Origin: Beverwykella pulmonaria
Lineage: Eukaryota; Ascomycota; Dothideomycetes; Pleosporales; Melanommataceae
NCBI GenBank assembly: GCA_001599595.1
Contig: BCHH01000016.1
Coordinates: 801,901-865,900 of the forward strand
Direction: 5' to 3'
Length of the DNA: 64,000 nt
Each line of letters opens with the position of its first letter. Within the stretch, counting starts at the first letter, position 1. This document shows positions 1 to 9,347 of the stretch, piece after piece. The notes under the pieces are model-generated. The model saw nothing but the letters and a program-made list of their open reading frames with translations. It was not told the DNA's origin and did not search any database. Position numbers and translations under genes: made by a program.

Positions 1-458
1 AGCTCGAGCAGGCGTGACCCAGCGAACGTATATCTGGTCGGATTCGCTCTAGGAGCGAGGGACTTTTCTTTAGTGATTACCAATTTTTGGATGAGAAATG
101 AGCTTACTTCTGCCATTGATGCCGAACATAAGAAGATTTCAGGCCTGTCAGAGACGTCCAACAAATTTGTGATGGTATCGTCCGGGAAAGCTAGCGGCCC
201 ATTCCCATTCTCGAGCCTCAGGACGAGATCTCCCTGCGGGATCTTCACGTTCATCCTTCTCGCCCTCGTAATCGCCTGCTCCTGCAATTCTCCGAAAGTG
301 GTGACATCTGTTATGGGAACCACTATTTTGTTTCCACTGCCAATTTTCACATCAACCCTAAGCATTCCACTCCTCGAGCTTGGTCCTCTTGACACGGAAC
401 TTTGCTGTGACTCAATATCGGAATATATATCGTAGTTCTGGGGCTGAATTCGAGCCAT
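1..458 (-). CDS. Unknown protein, N-terminal part, runs off the left edge
   Basis: An open frame starts at an ATG (458-456) and continues to base 1 without a stop, about 152 codons, so only the N-terminal part is in the window. Residues 1-30 are Ser/Gln-rich and look disordered. Residues about 32-95 read as a compact alternating beta-strand/helix segment (start LRVDVKIGSGNKIVVPI, then a helix-like FGELQEQAITRARRM and later DLVLRLENGNGPLAFPDD) that resembles a ubiquitin-like beta-grasp fold, as found at the N-terminus of several multidomain fungal proteins. That fold is an inference from strand pattern only. I do not recognise the family. The start is the first in-frame Met and has GCC before it; an upstream exon cannot be excluded. 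Codon use is ordinary, with no RIP-type stops. Confidence 0.55.
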   Translation of the reverse strand, partial: MARIQPQNYDIYSDIESQQSSVSRGPSSRSGMLRVDVKIGSGNKIVVPITDVTTFGELQEQAITRARRMNVKIPQGDLVLRLENGNGPLAFPDDTITNLLDVSDRPEIFLCSASMAEVSSFLIQKLVITKEKSLAPRANPTRYTFAGSRLLE

Positions 459-1808
459 GGCTCCAAGAAGTAATGAATCCCAGGTAAGAGTAACAAGTTC
501 ACGTTGAAGAATTGAAACTGAAGAACTGCCTATCGTTTGTAGAGAATCCTATCAGGTTATGTAGGCACGGCTTCAGCTTGTTAGGAATGGTTGCCATCAG
601 GCTGAGCTATAACCCGATTGGGTATGATTTCAAGAAAACTGCAACTTCAGTCGCAAGGCGCAAAGCAGGCGCAAGAATATGCCCAATCACCCGTTTGCAC
701 GTGTTCCGAAACTCCCAAGGAATGGGCCCATCACAGAGTAAGGCAGATCCGGTATCCTTTAACGATTGATCGAGGATCCTATCGGAAGCCGAGTCAGCAT
801 AGCAAGGTATCCAGCATTCAACTGCTGCCGAATTGGCGCAGTCTCTCAACCCTCGGCCCATCGAAGTTCATCGACTACCTAAGGAGCCTGCGGGGACTCA
901 TATGGTGAAGAGACAGGTGCGTGGGTAATTTCCGCAACGCATATCGGAATTGATTTTCCACAAGTCTATCTCAATCTTGATTCCTTTACAAGGCAAAACA
1001 CGATGGCTTTGGAAGCAGGGTACCTCAATCAGGAATATCAATTTGGCGAAGTCGGATGTCAGCTAGAATCACGCCACGTTCATGATATCCTATGCTTTTT
1101 AGAGAACCTTCGCCAGCTTGGTCGTCTGATACGCCCGGTGTATGCATTTGCAAGCCGAGAGGTGGCGCTGAGGGTCCAATGGAGCCTGTCATAGGGCGAG
1201 GCTGAGTAGATTTTTGCAACAATATCGGTCACCGAACGAGTATTAGCTTATATTTTCTCGTTTGGAAATGGTTAAGAAGCGGAGAAGAAGTCTTATATAA
1301 ATGGAGCAACGACGTCAACCTATGCAACAGCGGTTGGCCGCCGTCGTTGAAGCAAGCAGTCGACATTTGGATGCCAAAGAAGCCACAGAGCCGACGCTCA
1401 CGGCGCCTCTTTCTCATTACCAAACACACGATTTTAAAGTAGCCAAGGTATGTAATAACGGACTACATAACGTCACATACGTTGCAGAGCCTCTAGGGGT
1501 GAGATAATTCGCTAGCCATGTGAGAAGACAGGAATAGAGAGACGAGCAAATGGTAGCTAGGAGCATCAAACGAAGTGAATAAAATGCCGCAAGGCAGAAT
1601 TCACGCACGTGTTTGGGAGATGTCGATGCAGTTGCCCTTTCGCCGACATACCTGGGGGCATAGCAACCTCGCGTAAACATACCATATGCAGCGAAGAGGG
1701 CTGCACCGTGGCGCTGCTGCCTAGACCTTGCTAAGACCGTCAGTTCTTGACAACATCTGCCAGCCTTTAGCAACATCCACCAATAGTATATCTTACAGTC
1801 TGCTGCCT
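459..1808. other. Intergenic, no supported gene
   Basis: Several open frames of 60-100 codons occur on both strands (for example 618-908 and 1003-1194 on the plus strand), but none shows a recognisable domain, a credible start context or frame-consistent introns. It may hold eroded flanks of the HET-type relic that follows. Confidence 0.4.
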
Positions 1809-2350
1809 TATCGATACCAACCACTGCAACACAATGATTCTATCCGGGTCCTTGTATTGCATTCAAGCCCAAACGATTCAGACCCTCTTGCCTGCACGAT
1901 TCAACACGTATGATTATCTGACAAGTCTCTGAAGTACGAAGCAATATCCTACACATGGGGAGATCCTACTCCTCGACAAGCGATCCACTTTCACAACGGA
2001 AGAAGGGCTCTGCGCGTAGCGACGAATTGTCGCAACATCCTTAGGCGTCTACGTCAGAAACATGGTGACCGAATGCTGTGGACTAATGCTATTTGTATCT
2101 GTAACAGTGAAAAGTGGGTGATTCGGAGCACCGTGAGGAGTCAATTGAGGGGCTATCTGGACGGCTATATATAGGCGGGTGAGGACCCCTTTCAGGGCCT
2201 AGATTCTCCGTTACAGTATCGATAAGGAAAATCTCATGGAACGAGCGAGCCAGGTCCGCATCATGGACAAAATATATCAAACCGCAGTTGTCGTGACAGT
2301 ATATCTTGGCGAGGAGACTGCAGGCAACGTCATCAGTCGCTCGATGAGCA
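1809..2350 (+). pseudogene. HET (heterokaryon incompatibility) domain relic
   Basis: The frame from 1809 reads the start of a HET domain: YRYQPLQ, then IRVLVLHSSPNDSDPLACTI, an in-frame TGA at 1911-1913, and on in the same frame KYEAISYTWGDP and MLWTNAICI. The block that normally follows, IDKENLMERASQVRIMDKIY and VVVTVYLGEET, lies at about 2218-2335 after a stretch that looks like an intron. HET domains act in non-self recognition cell death in fungi, where this N-terminal module is shared by many proteins. The TGA falls where CGA or TGG would be expected. I could not find a GT-AG pair joining the two parts in frame, so there is probably a second lesion. No C-terminal part is recognisable after about 2350. 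Overall an inactive fragment. Confidence 0.75.
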
Positions 2351-2668
2351 GTTTGGGGATCATTATCTGGGCTTGTAGTGCGCCGTAGCAAAGTGCTACT
2401 TCGGTTGAATCTACCACTGGCACAGGTTGAAGGCTTGGGTGCATGGTGCAGGGAACGAGTTTTGGTTTCTCTGTTAGCTGCTTGCTTCATCATCACTTAA
2501 CGCGGCATATATATGGGGATCCGAACACGACGCCCATCGATCAATCATCATCGAGACAGACCGCCATCACACGAACATCAAGCACGGACATCATGATCAC
2601 CGAACACACGACCTTTAACCCAACGAGATCATGAACATTTTTTCTTCTATCTTTCATCTTTGGTTTGG

Positions 2669-2830
2669 TAGTTAGATACAACGAAATTGCAAAGAGTCTA
2701 CTGCCAATCCTCCACCTTGATTCTTCTCCCCCCTTCAGTGCATTGCTGCTTCGGACATCGCATAGCTGCGAGACGCCCTCCTACCCCCTTGTGATATTTC
2801 TATATCACAAACATTTCCTCACCGCAATAG
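2669..2830 (+). repeat. Dispersed repeat, copy 1 of 3
   Basis: This ~160-bp segment matches two segments inside the large transposon: 15379-15546 in the same orientation and about 18950-19070 inverted. Shared landmarks are AAATTGCAA, GTCTACTGCC, GTGCATTGC, the block around GACATCGCATAGCTGCGAG, and TTTCTATATCAC. The copy here keeps more C and G at the variable sites (for example TTCGGACATCGC against TTTAGACGTCGC), so it is less mutated. It could be the remnant of an older nested element or a terminal piece of a related transposon. Confidence 0.7.
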
Positions 2831-3622
2831 GAATAGTATGGGTCATCTATAATGAGTTGAGTATGACAGAGAGTTCGTGGTGGTATTACCTTAAAGACTT
2901 ACTTCATGGAGTATTGTATGTGTCCGATCGCCGTCTTTCCGGAGGTTAGTTTTCATCGGCCATAGGATTATGCTTTTCAAACGAGGCTCTCTGCCAGATT
3001 TGGAGCTTTCTATATTCGAGTATTTCCGACGATTTCTTCGTTGGCATCAGCTTCCCTTGGCGTAGGAGAGTGGGAAGCCCTGCCCTTTCACCAGTGATTT
3101 GATTGAAATTACATTTATATTCCTAGTTAGCCCACATTTCCTAGAGATAGAGGAGTTGATACCTCTGTTTCACACATCGATAGCCAGTTATAAGATGTTG
3201 CGATCTCAATAGGTCACTTGAAGATTTGAATTCAGGAACTATTTCATTGACGCCATCTCGTGAGCTCTGAAGTTCGATTGTAAGGGAAAATGTCACGAGT
3301 GAGAAGCGGAAGTAAACTGTCTGATGGAAAGTGTGTATAAAGAGTGTGAAAGCCGTGAAGAGCTGACTGCTCGCACGACGACTATATATACCCATGAAGA
3401 GTGAGCTAGCTAGAATAGGACATATGGGATGTCACGTGACATACGTGACAGAAAAAGGACTGCAAGTAATCTCGGTAGGCATTGCGTATATAGGGATAAT
3501 GTATGCGTTTAGAGGATCTATGTTCAATTTCTGGGTGACTTAAGGTGGTTAGCGAGTAACGTTAAAGCTTAGTACAAGTAGATTACTAACTATTGTCGCT
3601 AGACACTATTCCTGCAGATTGG
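2831..3622. other. Intergenic, possible LTR remnant
   Basis: No gene is supported. The 3240-3450 part carries a TATA-like run (CTATATATACCC near 3381) and repeated CACGTGAC/ACGTGAC words, resembling the CACGTGAC-containing segment at about 31930-31980 inside the hAT element, so an eroded LTR is possible but no boundaries can be set. Confidence 0.3.
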
Positions 3623-3624
3623 TA

Positions 3625-3686
3625 ACGTATTCGATAAGCGAGCGGCCAGGACAAGCGAGTGGCCACCCTCACCAACAAAACGCGAC
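3625..3686 (+). repeat. Left TIR of the pogo/Fot1 element
   Basis: Matches the reverse complement of 4688-4749 at 61 of 62 positions. The direct repeats GCGAG(C/T)GGCCAGGACAA and GCGAGTGGCC inside it may be transposase binding sites (inference). The partner TIR is 4688-4749. Confidence 0.93.
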
Positions 3687-3768
3687 GCGTCAACTTGGAA
3701 CCACTATAGCTCAACCACCCACCATGCAATTAGTGCAAAACGAAGGCAGGATATTGCTAGCTATATTA

Positions 3769-4626
3769 GCTATGGATCAGAACCAAATTCAAAGCGCAAA
3801 CCTCGCAGCAGCAACCTACGAAGTTCCCTGAACAACGCTAAGACGACAACGCGCTGGAACGACTGCACGACGCGATTGTGTGCCCAAATCAAGGAGGCTC
3901 ACTAAGCCTGAGGAATCAATTATTATTTAACACATACTTGAACTGGATTCCCAAGGATTTGCGCCTAGACTGAGCGAGGTGTGAGATATGGCCAACAAAC
4001 TACTTGCTAAGCGCGCTGCTAGCAAGGTTGGCATTAAGTGGCCAGAGAACTTTGTTAAGCGCACGCTAGAGCTTAAAACACAATTTAATTGAAAGCATGA
4101 TCGCCAGAGAGCTCTATGTAAGGATCTAGAGATTATTGTGCTGTGGTTTGAGCTTGTACGCAATACAAAGGCAAAGTACAGCATCTAAGATGAAGACACC
4201 TACAACTTTAATAAAACTAGCAACTAGATGGGCGTTATTGCAACAGGAAAAGTTGTTACAGGCTCTAAGAGACGCAATTGGCTAAAAGCTGTACAACCTG
4301 GTGATCGCAAATGGGCCACAGTTATCTATAGTATCAACGCATGTGTTACTGCGTGATCAAGTGGCTCGCCTTTAGAAGGCAAGTGAAGCTGCAACAAAGT
4401 GTAGAGCGCGCAAAAAAAGGCGAATTCAGAAGCAAAGGACCCTAACAAAGGCAGAGGGTGCTGATATAATTGCTTAGCAGAACGTTGATGCACAACTTGA
4501 GGGCGAAACGCGTTAGAGTAGGGCACGCGCTGGGGGGAACGCACAACAGCAGACGCGCTGCAGCCACTGTAAAGAAACTGGACACAATATTTGTACTTGT
4601 CAAAAGGATGCAGGAACTACTGTAGA
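3769..4626 (+). pseudogene. Fot1/pogo transposase remnant (N- and C-terminal pieces)
   Basis: From the ATG at 3769 the frame reads the N-terminal region of a Fot1-like DDE transposase with several stops. Recognisable pieces are KPEESIII, GFAPRLSEV, ANKLLAKRAA, KVGIKWPENFVKRTLELKT (the Tc5/CENP-B-type helix-turn-helix), LWFELVRNTKAKY, DEDTYNFNKT and GVIATGKVVTGS. The third block contains the position of the first catalytic aspartate, read here as NFNKT rather than NFDET. After about 4340 the sequence jumps to the C-terminal tail: basic residues and a CCHC knuckle (CSHCKETGHNICTC). The central catalytic segment is absent. Stops sit at glutamine and arginine positions, as RIP would make them. 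Confidence 0.85.
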
Positions 4627-4918
4627 TTAGTTTGCAAGTTGTAGATAGTCTATACTTGCAGGCGTTGTGGAGTTATTCTGTTTTGCAGTCGCGTTTTGTT
4701 GGTGAGGGTGGCCACTCGCTTGTCCTGGCCACTCGCTTATCGAATACGTTAGTGATAGTGTTCCATCAATGTTTCGAACCATGCATAGAGTATGCTGTTT
4801 CAAATGTGGAAACCATACTTATACCGGTATGATGATGGACATTCACATATCGAGAAAAACTCCTATGTTTTCGACATTTGATGATGATACATCTGGAATG
4901 ACCTTCGGCCAAATCGCA

Positions 4919-6634
4919 CTACACTACCAAAGAAGCAATAAGCAGGACAAGCCCGCCGAACCCATCCATTCCCGAGCACCACTCCTCCCAATATGCATTG
5001 CTCCCTGGTGTCCTGACATCCAAAGACTTATAGAGTAGCATCCCATCACTACAATATAACTGACCTTCTTCTAGTTTAACTAGCTCACCATTTGCAGCCA
5101 ATCCGAAGGCAGTCTCTACCCCAGGTTCTCTTTCGCTTTCCGATTTCCAAACAAACTCACTATCTGCTTCCCATAGCTGTTTCTTCGTCGGCAGTGGTGC
5201 TAGAATGAGGTCCGTTTGCAGAGGGCAAAGCGCTGCTGGTTCGAAATAGATTAGTATGTTCACGACTCGATATACCATGGCTAATCTATTGATTCAATCA
5301 GTATTTGCATGCAATTCGACAAAAGCGTGACAAAATCCAACCTTCGTTTTGATTCTTCAAAAATCCAATCTTTCCAGCTTATATCGAGGCCGCAGCTTCG
5401 TAGCGCAGACTGCATGTTGCATGTGATGGTTATGGAGGAGAACTGTTTAGATATAACCTATATTATGTTATTAAAGCCAACGAGAGTGGGAAGAAGCTGA
5501 ATCTAGACCTACAGCCACTGTTGCGACTAACAGAACATCAAAGTTATTATAGTCTGTCTCACCTTCATCCAACCTTATGAGAATGTAAATGGAGAGGGCC
5601 TGCATAGCGGCAAGTAGTTCCCACTGGTTCAAGTTTAGATGCTAAAATTATTCTTTAGCTTTTTGTGAGTCTCCCTTTAGAACTATCACAAATTTAACAT
5701 ACCGTTTCACGCAATCGTTCACATTCTAACTGCACATTTTTCCAGAACAATTTTCGACTCCCTTGAACCCCGCTGCTAATCATATGGACCAAACTAATGC
5801 AATTGGTAAGTGGCTCCATGTGATTATTCTCAGAACCAAGAGATATCAAAGACGGATGAATAAAGGGTGGAAGGGTATTGCGGCTCAGCATCATAAAGGG
5901 ATAGGATTTCAGAGTGTGAAGTATGAGATTGATGATTCGTTGCGGACCTGTCTTCATATTTGTACGTAGAACAAGCGACCGGCGAGTGTAGGTTGATATT
6001 GTTGGTATCGATCCATTGGAAGCAGAGATGGCTTGTTGTATCTGAATTGTTTGATCGATCGAAGGTATCGAGTTGCGAGTCAAAGATGATGACCCCGAAG
6101 AAGGGTATTGAACGGTCTCTTCGGTCGTCTGCAGATTCGGGAATTCGGCGAAATCGATATTTGGGTCATTCCAGTCAAGATATTCCTCTCCAAGATTTGC
6201 GAACTCCAGGTCTGATACGCCTAGCTCGCTATCGAGAGATGTACCACCATTGTTGCTTGCTACGCAACGATTATCGAATTTGGGAAAATGCGCCACTGAA
6301 GAAGGTATCTTTTTCCGCCGTTCGGTCGGTGCATTCGCTGGATAGTGGCATTCGATGGCCTTGCTTATGCACCTTGAGCATTCGGGCCGCTTATTATCGC
6401 AGCGAGCCTTCCCTCTCGCACATGAAATACAAGATCGAGACCTAACGGTATTGCCAACTTTTCGAGACCGACAGTAGTATCCATGTCTTTTCAGCGTGGA
6501 CTCTAAGACGGCACACTGTTAGTACAGGCTTGGCGGCATGGAGTTACATCTGGTAGGAAAGACGGCTCACCCTTGTCGAATGGCTTATTGCAAATGCCGC
6601 ACCGCAGAACAGATTGTAAGGCTTGCTCGTACAT
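4919..6634 (-). CDS. Transcription factor with C2HC finger plus Zn2Cys6 cluster
   Basis: Five exons (6634-6571, 6502-5703, 5623-5513, 5442-5342, 5285-4919) join with consistent phase to 480 codons. Residues about 12-34 form a C2HC-type finger (CGICNKPF ... LKRHGYYC). At about 48-75 is a Zn2Cys6 cluster with C-x2-C-x6-C-x5-C-x2-C-x6-C spacing. A basic segment (TERRKK) follows. The C-terminal third (WELLAAMQALSIYILIRLDE, DISWKDWIFEESKRR, LILAPLPTKKQLWEA) matches the conserved tail of a large Pezizomycotina regulator family. It should bind DNA in the nucleus; target genes are unknown, but it is divergent from the dehydrogenase at 7041, an obvious candidate target. The last donor (GTTGGA) is weak. 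The first exon could start further upstream: the frame stays open to an AG at about 6690. No RIP damage is seen. Confidence 0.85.
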
Positions 6635-7040
6635 TTCGAGATTAGACCGCAAAGAAATCACGGGAAATGCGAATTGTAGTGCCTATATGAAATATGTCAC
6701 ATTTGTCAGCATTTGTCAGCGTAAATCTCTCCGGGCGGAACATTTTGTAAATTGGATCGATCGGCGAAACTCCTCTTTTCTTATTCAGAATAGTCATTTG
6801 GGCGGAACGTTTCGTAAAATAATTTCAATTCCAGAATTTGAATATCTTATACGTATTGTACAACTCACAAGTTTCACAAACGTGTTGATCTCACTTGGTT
6901 TTACAATTTGCACAACTCCATTGCAGAACTAGAGATTTAAAATCAGCGATATATAAAGCAAGAAAATGTCGCTTAACATTACTTTTCTCATCAGACAATC
7001 CATCCATTTTTTCTAATCATCAATATATCTTACAATCACC
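6635..7040. promoter_or_regulatory. Divergent promoter between regulator and dehydrogenase
   Basis: This 406-bp spacer separates two genes transcribed away from each other. A TATA box (TATATAAA, 6950-6957) lies 84 bp before the dehydrogenase ATG. A 19-bp direct repeat, GGGCGGAACATTTTGTAAA (6733-6751) and GGGCGGAACGTTTCGTAAA (6800-6818), matches at 17 of 19 positions with starts 67 bp apart. Just before it TTTGTCAGCA is repeated in tandem (about 6704-6721). The paired GGCGGAAC boxes are candidate binding sites for the neighbouring Zn2Cys6 regulator; that link is inference. Confidence 0.6.
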
Positions 7041-8012
7041 ATGGCTCCATTTCCCTCCCCAACCGCCACTTGGCACACAGAGACATACCAATCCATTTCT
7101 CCCTCTCGTCCCGAGCTCTCTGCCAAAGGCAAGACCGTGCTAGTCACAGGAGGTGGCACCGGCATCGGTGCTGAAACTGCTCGCTACTTCGCCAAGGCAG
7201 GCGCATCTCGCATCGCCCTCCTAGGCCGTAGAGAACACCCTCTTCTCGACACCAAAGCCTCCATCAAGCGCGAGTTCAATCACGTTGAGGTATTTGTGGC
7301 CTCCACAGATGTCACAAACAAGAGCGAAGTAGACGAGGCCTTTGCGAAATTTGCCGGCAACGGAAAAATCCACGTCTTGGTCAGCAACGCAGCGATGATC
7401 GGGCCTCAGGACCCGGTGAAGAGTGTCGACGCAGACAAGTTCCTCGATGCCATTCAGAAAAATCTCAAAGGGGCAGTGTTCGTGGCGCAGGCTTTTGTTC
7501 GTTACGCAGCGAAAGATGCAGTCGCTATAAATATCTCTTCTTCCGCTGCGCATTTGAATTTTGGTCCTATGTTTGGGTCATACAATGTTGCCAAGTTAGC
7601 AGTATTTCGACTTTGGGATTCTTTAGCCTTTGCGAACCCGGAGTTGAGCGTTTTCCATCTCCAGCCCGGCGTAGTGGACACTGATATGAATAAAGAAGCT
7701 GGAGGTGTTGCTGCGATGGGCTTCGAAGATCACGGTATGTGGAATTCTAGCTTGGGGAGAGAATTATCACGCAAACTGACTTTTGACTTAGTTTCTCTAC
7801 CAGCGAGCTTTAATGTTTGGCTTGCAAGCCCAGAGGCCCGTTTCTTGAAGGGCAAGTTTCTGTGGGCCAATTGGGATGTGGATGAGCTCAAAGCCCGAGC
7901 CAAAGAGATTGAGGCGAGCCAGCAATTTAATATTGGGCTTGTCGGGTGGCCATTTGGTTATGACAAGTGGAATTTTAAGACTACTGATGGTGCTTGGCTA
8001 GAAACGCCATAG
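7041..8012 (+). CDS. Short-chain dehydrogenase/reductase (SDR)
   Basis: An intron-free 323-residue protein starts at an ATG in good context (CACCATGG). It is a classical SDR, an NAD(P)-dependent oxidoreductase acting on alcohols or ketones. The nucleotide-binding motif TGGGTGIG is at residues about 36-43, followed by an Arg-Arg that may favour NADPH (LLGRRE). The NAA motif is present as SNAA near residue 116. The catalytic Ser lies in ISSSAA and the Tyr-Lys pair in YNVAK (residues about 180-184). A product-side motif PGVVDTDMN is at about 213. The length exceeds a minimal SDR (about 250), with an extra C-terminal region containing WASPEARFLKGKFLWANWDV-type sequence common in fungal SDRs. Substrate cannot be told. 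It shares a promoter with the divergent regulator, suggesting inducible expression. Confidence 0.93.
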   Translation: MAPFPSPTATWHTETYQSISPSRPELSAKGKTVLVTGGGTGIGAETARYFAKAGASRIALLGRREHPLLDTKASIKREFNHVEVFVASTDVTNKSEVDEAFAKFAGNGKIHVLVSNAAMIGPQDPVKSVDADKFLDAIQKNLKGAVFVAQAFVRYAAKDAVAINISSSAAHLNFGPMFGSYNVAKLAVFRLWDSLAFANPELSVFHLQPGVVDTDMNKEAGGVAAMGFEDHGMWNSSLGRELSRKLTFDLVSLPASFNVWLASPEARFLKGKFLWANWDVDELKARAKEIEASQQFNIGLVGWPFGYDKWNFKTTDGAWLETP

Positions 8013-8123
8013 ACTGAACAATTTTATGTATATTGGTATTTGCATCGGGAGTTACTAGGTATTTCCTATCTCTAAAACACTGAAGCAATAGAGAAACCAC
8101 TACGCAATCTCAAATGTTTTTAT

Positions 8124-8842
8124 TCACGCTGTAAACTTATCCTCCGCCGCTTCCTTTGCAGTCACACTGGTTAGAATATCCAAATCATGCAGATATGCCT
8201 CCCCAACTAACGCCCACCCATTTCTCTGACGAAGCGCGTACGGAATCTTGCCACCCTCGAGTACGCATATGACATATCCTACAAATACAAAGAAAGGTCC
8301 GCGCCAACACTCCGCAAGCTCGACTCCGATCAATCTCGCAAGGCTCTGATTCGGTAGGGAACCACATCCAGAAAGTTGTCGCGGTAGAAGACCTGAACTG
8401 AGTTATCGAATCGGCGTCGAAGTTCGCGCCTCCCACAGGGCCATCATCGTCCAGGTATTCTCGTAGACCCTCCGCGTCTCGGTAGTCCAGCCAGATGAAC
8501 CGTAGGTATGATTCATCGTCCGGAAAGAAGATCGCGCGCTGAACGTTGTTGCTCGGTCGAGTTTGGAAATTGGATAGAGTCTTGCAGAAGAGCTTGTGTG
8601 CACTCCATGGAGCAATAAAGAGAGTCGTGACATCCGCTGCAACGTTGGGTTCCGGGCCTAGTGCATGCAGCGCAAAGTCTAGTAGTATCTAAAGCTGGCG
8701 GATGCTCAGTTGGGGACTGATCTGATGTCGTAGAAACGGCAGCAGGGTGATCTGTCGTCAACGCCGTTCCTGCGGAAGTCGAGTCGGCAGCTGATGGATC
8801 AGTGGTCGCCTCCATCACTGTGGCGTGGAAGCAGCACAGCAA
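8124..8842 (-). pseudogene. MYND-type zinc finger protein gene, frameshifted
   Basis: From 8842 the frame reads a Ser/Thr/Pro-rich leader and the first half of a MYND finger (CAACTRPGTQRCSGC, then LYCS). The second half (WSAHKLFCKTL) follows at once but in another frame, and the residues normally between (Cys-Gln and a spacer) are missing. Downstream pieces are in three frames: IFFPDDESYLRFIWLDYRDA, then QVFYRDNFLDVVPYRIRALR, then IGVELAECWRGPFFVFVGYV to the stop at 8124. No GT-AG introns reconcile them. Intact fungal MYND proteins of this size are thought to mediate protein-protein contacts. The single-base nature of two of the shifts means sequencing error is a possible alternative; the missing finger residues are harder to explain that way. 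Confidence 0.6.
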
Positions 8843-9347
8843 GGTGAAGTTGAGAAATTGGACGGCGGGCAGTTGTCGGGCGGGAGAGGGCGCATTTTAA
8901 CGACCGGGAATGCGAGGTAAAGGCAGCATGGGTCCGGAAAGTTCCGCACGCTTCTTTCACCTTCACCATCTAAGGCAGTGTACCAACATACATACGCCCT
9001 CCTTCGCCTCCTTTACAATTCTCCTGGGGCCATCTTGTGACCCTGGCCTAACTCGTACGGTTCTCTAGTCCTCATCTCATATCGCTACCCGGACTCAACT
9101 GCATACTGTTCTCGACTCGCGAGCACTTCTACTGGAACTCCCAAAATCTCCTTTGGTTCGACATAATACTCGGCAAGTGATACTGGTCGGGAGGTTGGTC
9201 ATTTATTTTTTGATCAGGTTGACTATTTTTCCTACAACAAAGGATGATGGCTGCCACGACTGTGATCAATCCAGTTACATGTCCCTCCGCATTGCGCCAC
9301 GTTTCAAGGACCGCAGTCTTTGTGTCACCAATTTCGCCCGGCAGCTT
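8843..9347. other. Intergenic with pseudogene tail
   Basis: Pyrimidine-rich sequence at 8980-9130 has no convincing gene. The right part (about 9200-9347) would hold the C-terminal end of the beta-lactamase-like gene but its frame is lost there. Confidence 0.35.

Larger units (their letters stand above)
3625..4749 (+). mobile_element. pogo/Fot1-type DNA transposon, internally deleted
   Basis: The 1,125-bp element is bounded by 62-bp terminal inverted repeats beginning ACGTATTCGATAAGCGAG, identical except for one base (C against T at position 19), and flanked by TA on both sides (3623-3624 and 4750-4751), the target duplication of the Tc1/mariner-pogo superfamily. Inside are the start of a Fot1-type transposase and its C-terminal zinc-knuckle tail, with the catalytic middle missing. 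Full Fot1-type elements are about 1.9 kb, so roughly 0.7-0.8 kb has been lost. The coding remnants contain many TAG/TAA codons in place of CAG/CAA. It lies 170 bp beyond the stop codon of the regulator at 4919-6634. It could move only with help from an intact relative. Confidence 0.93.
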
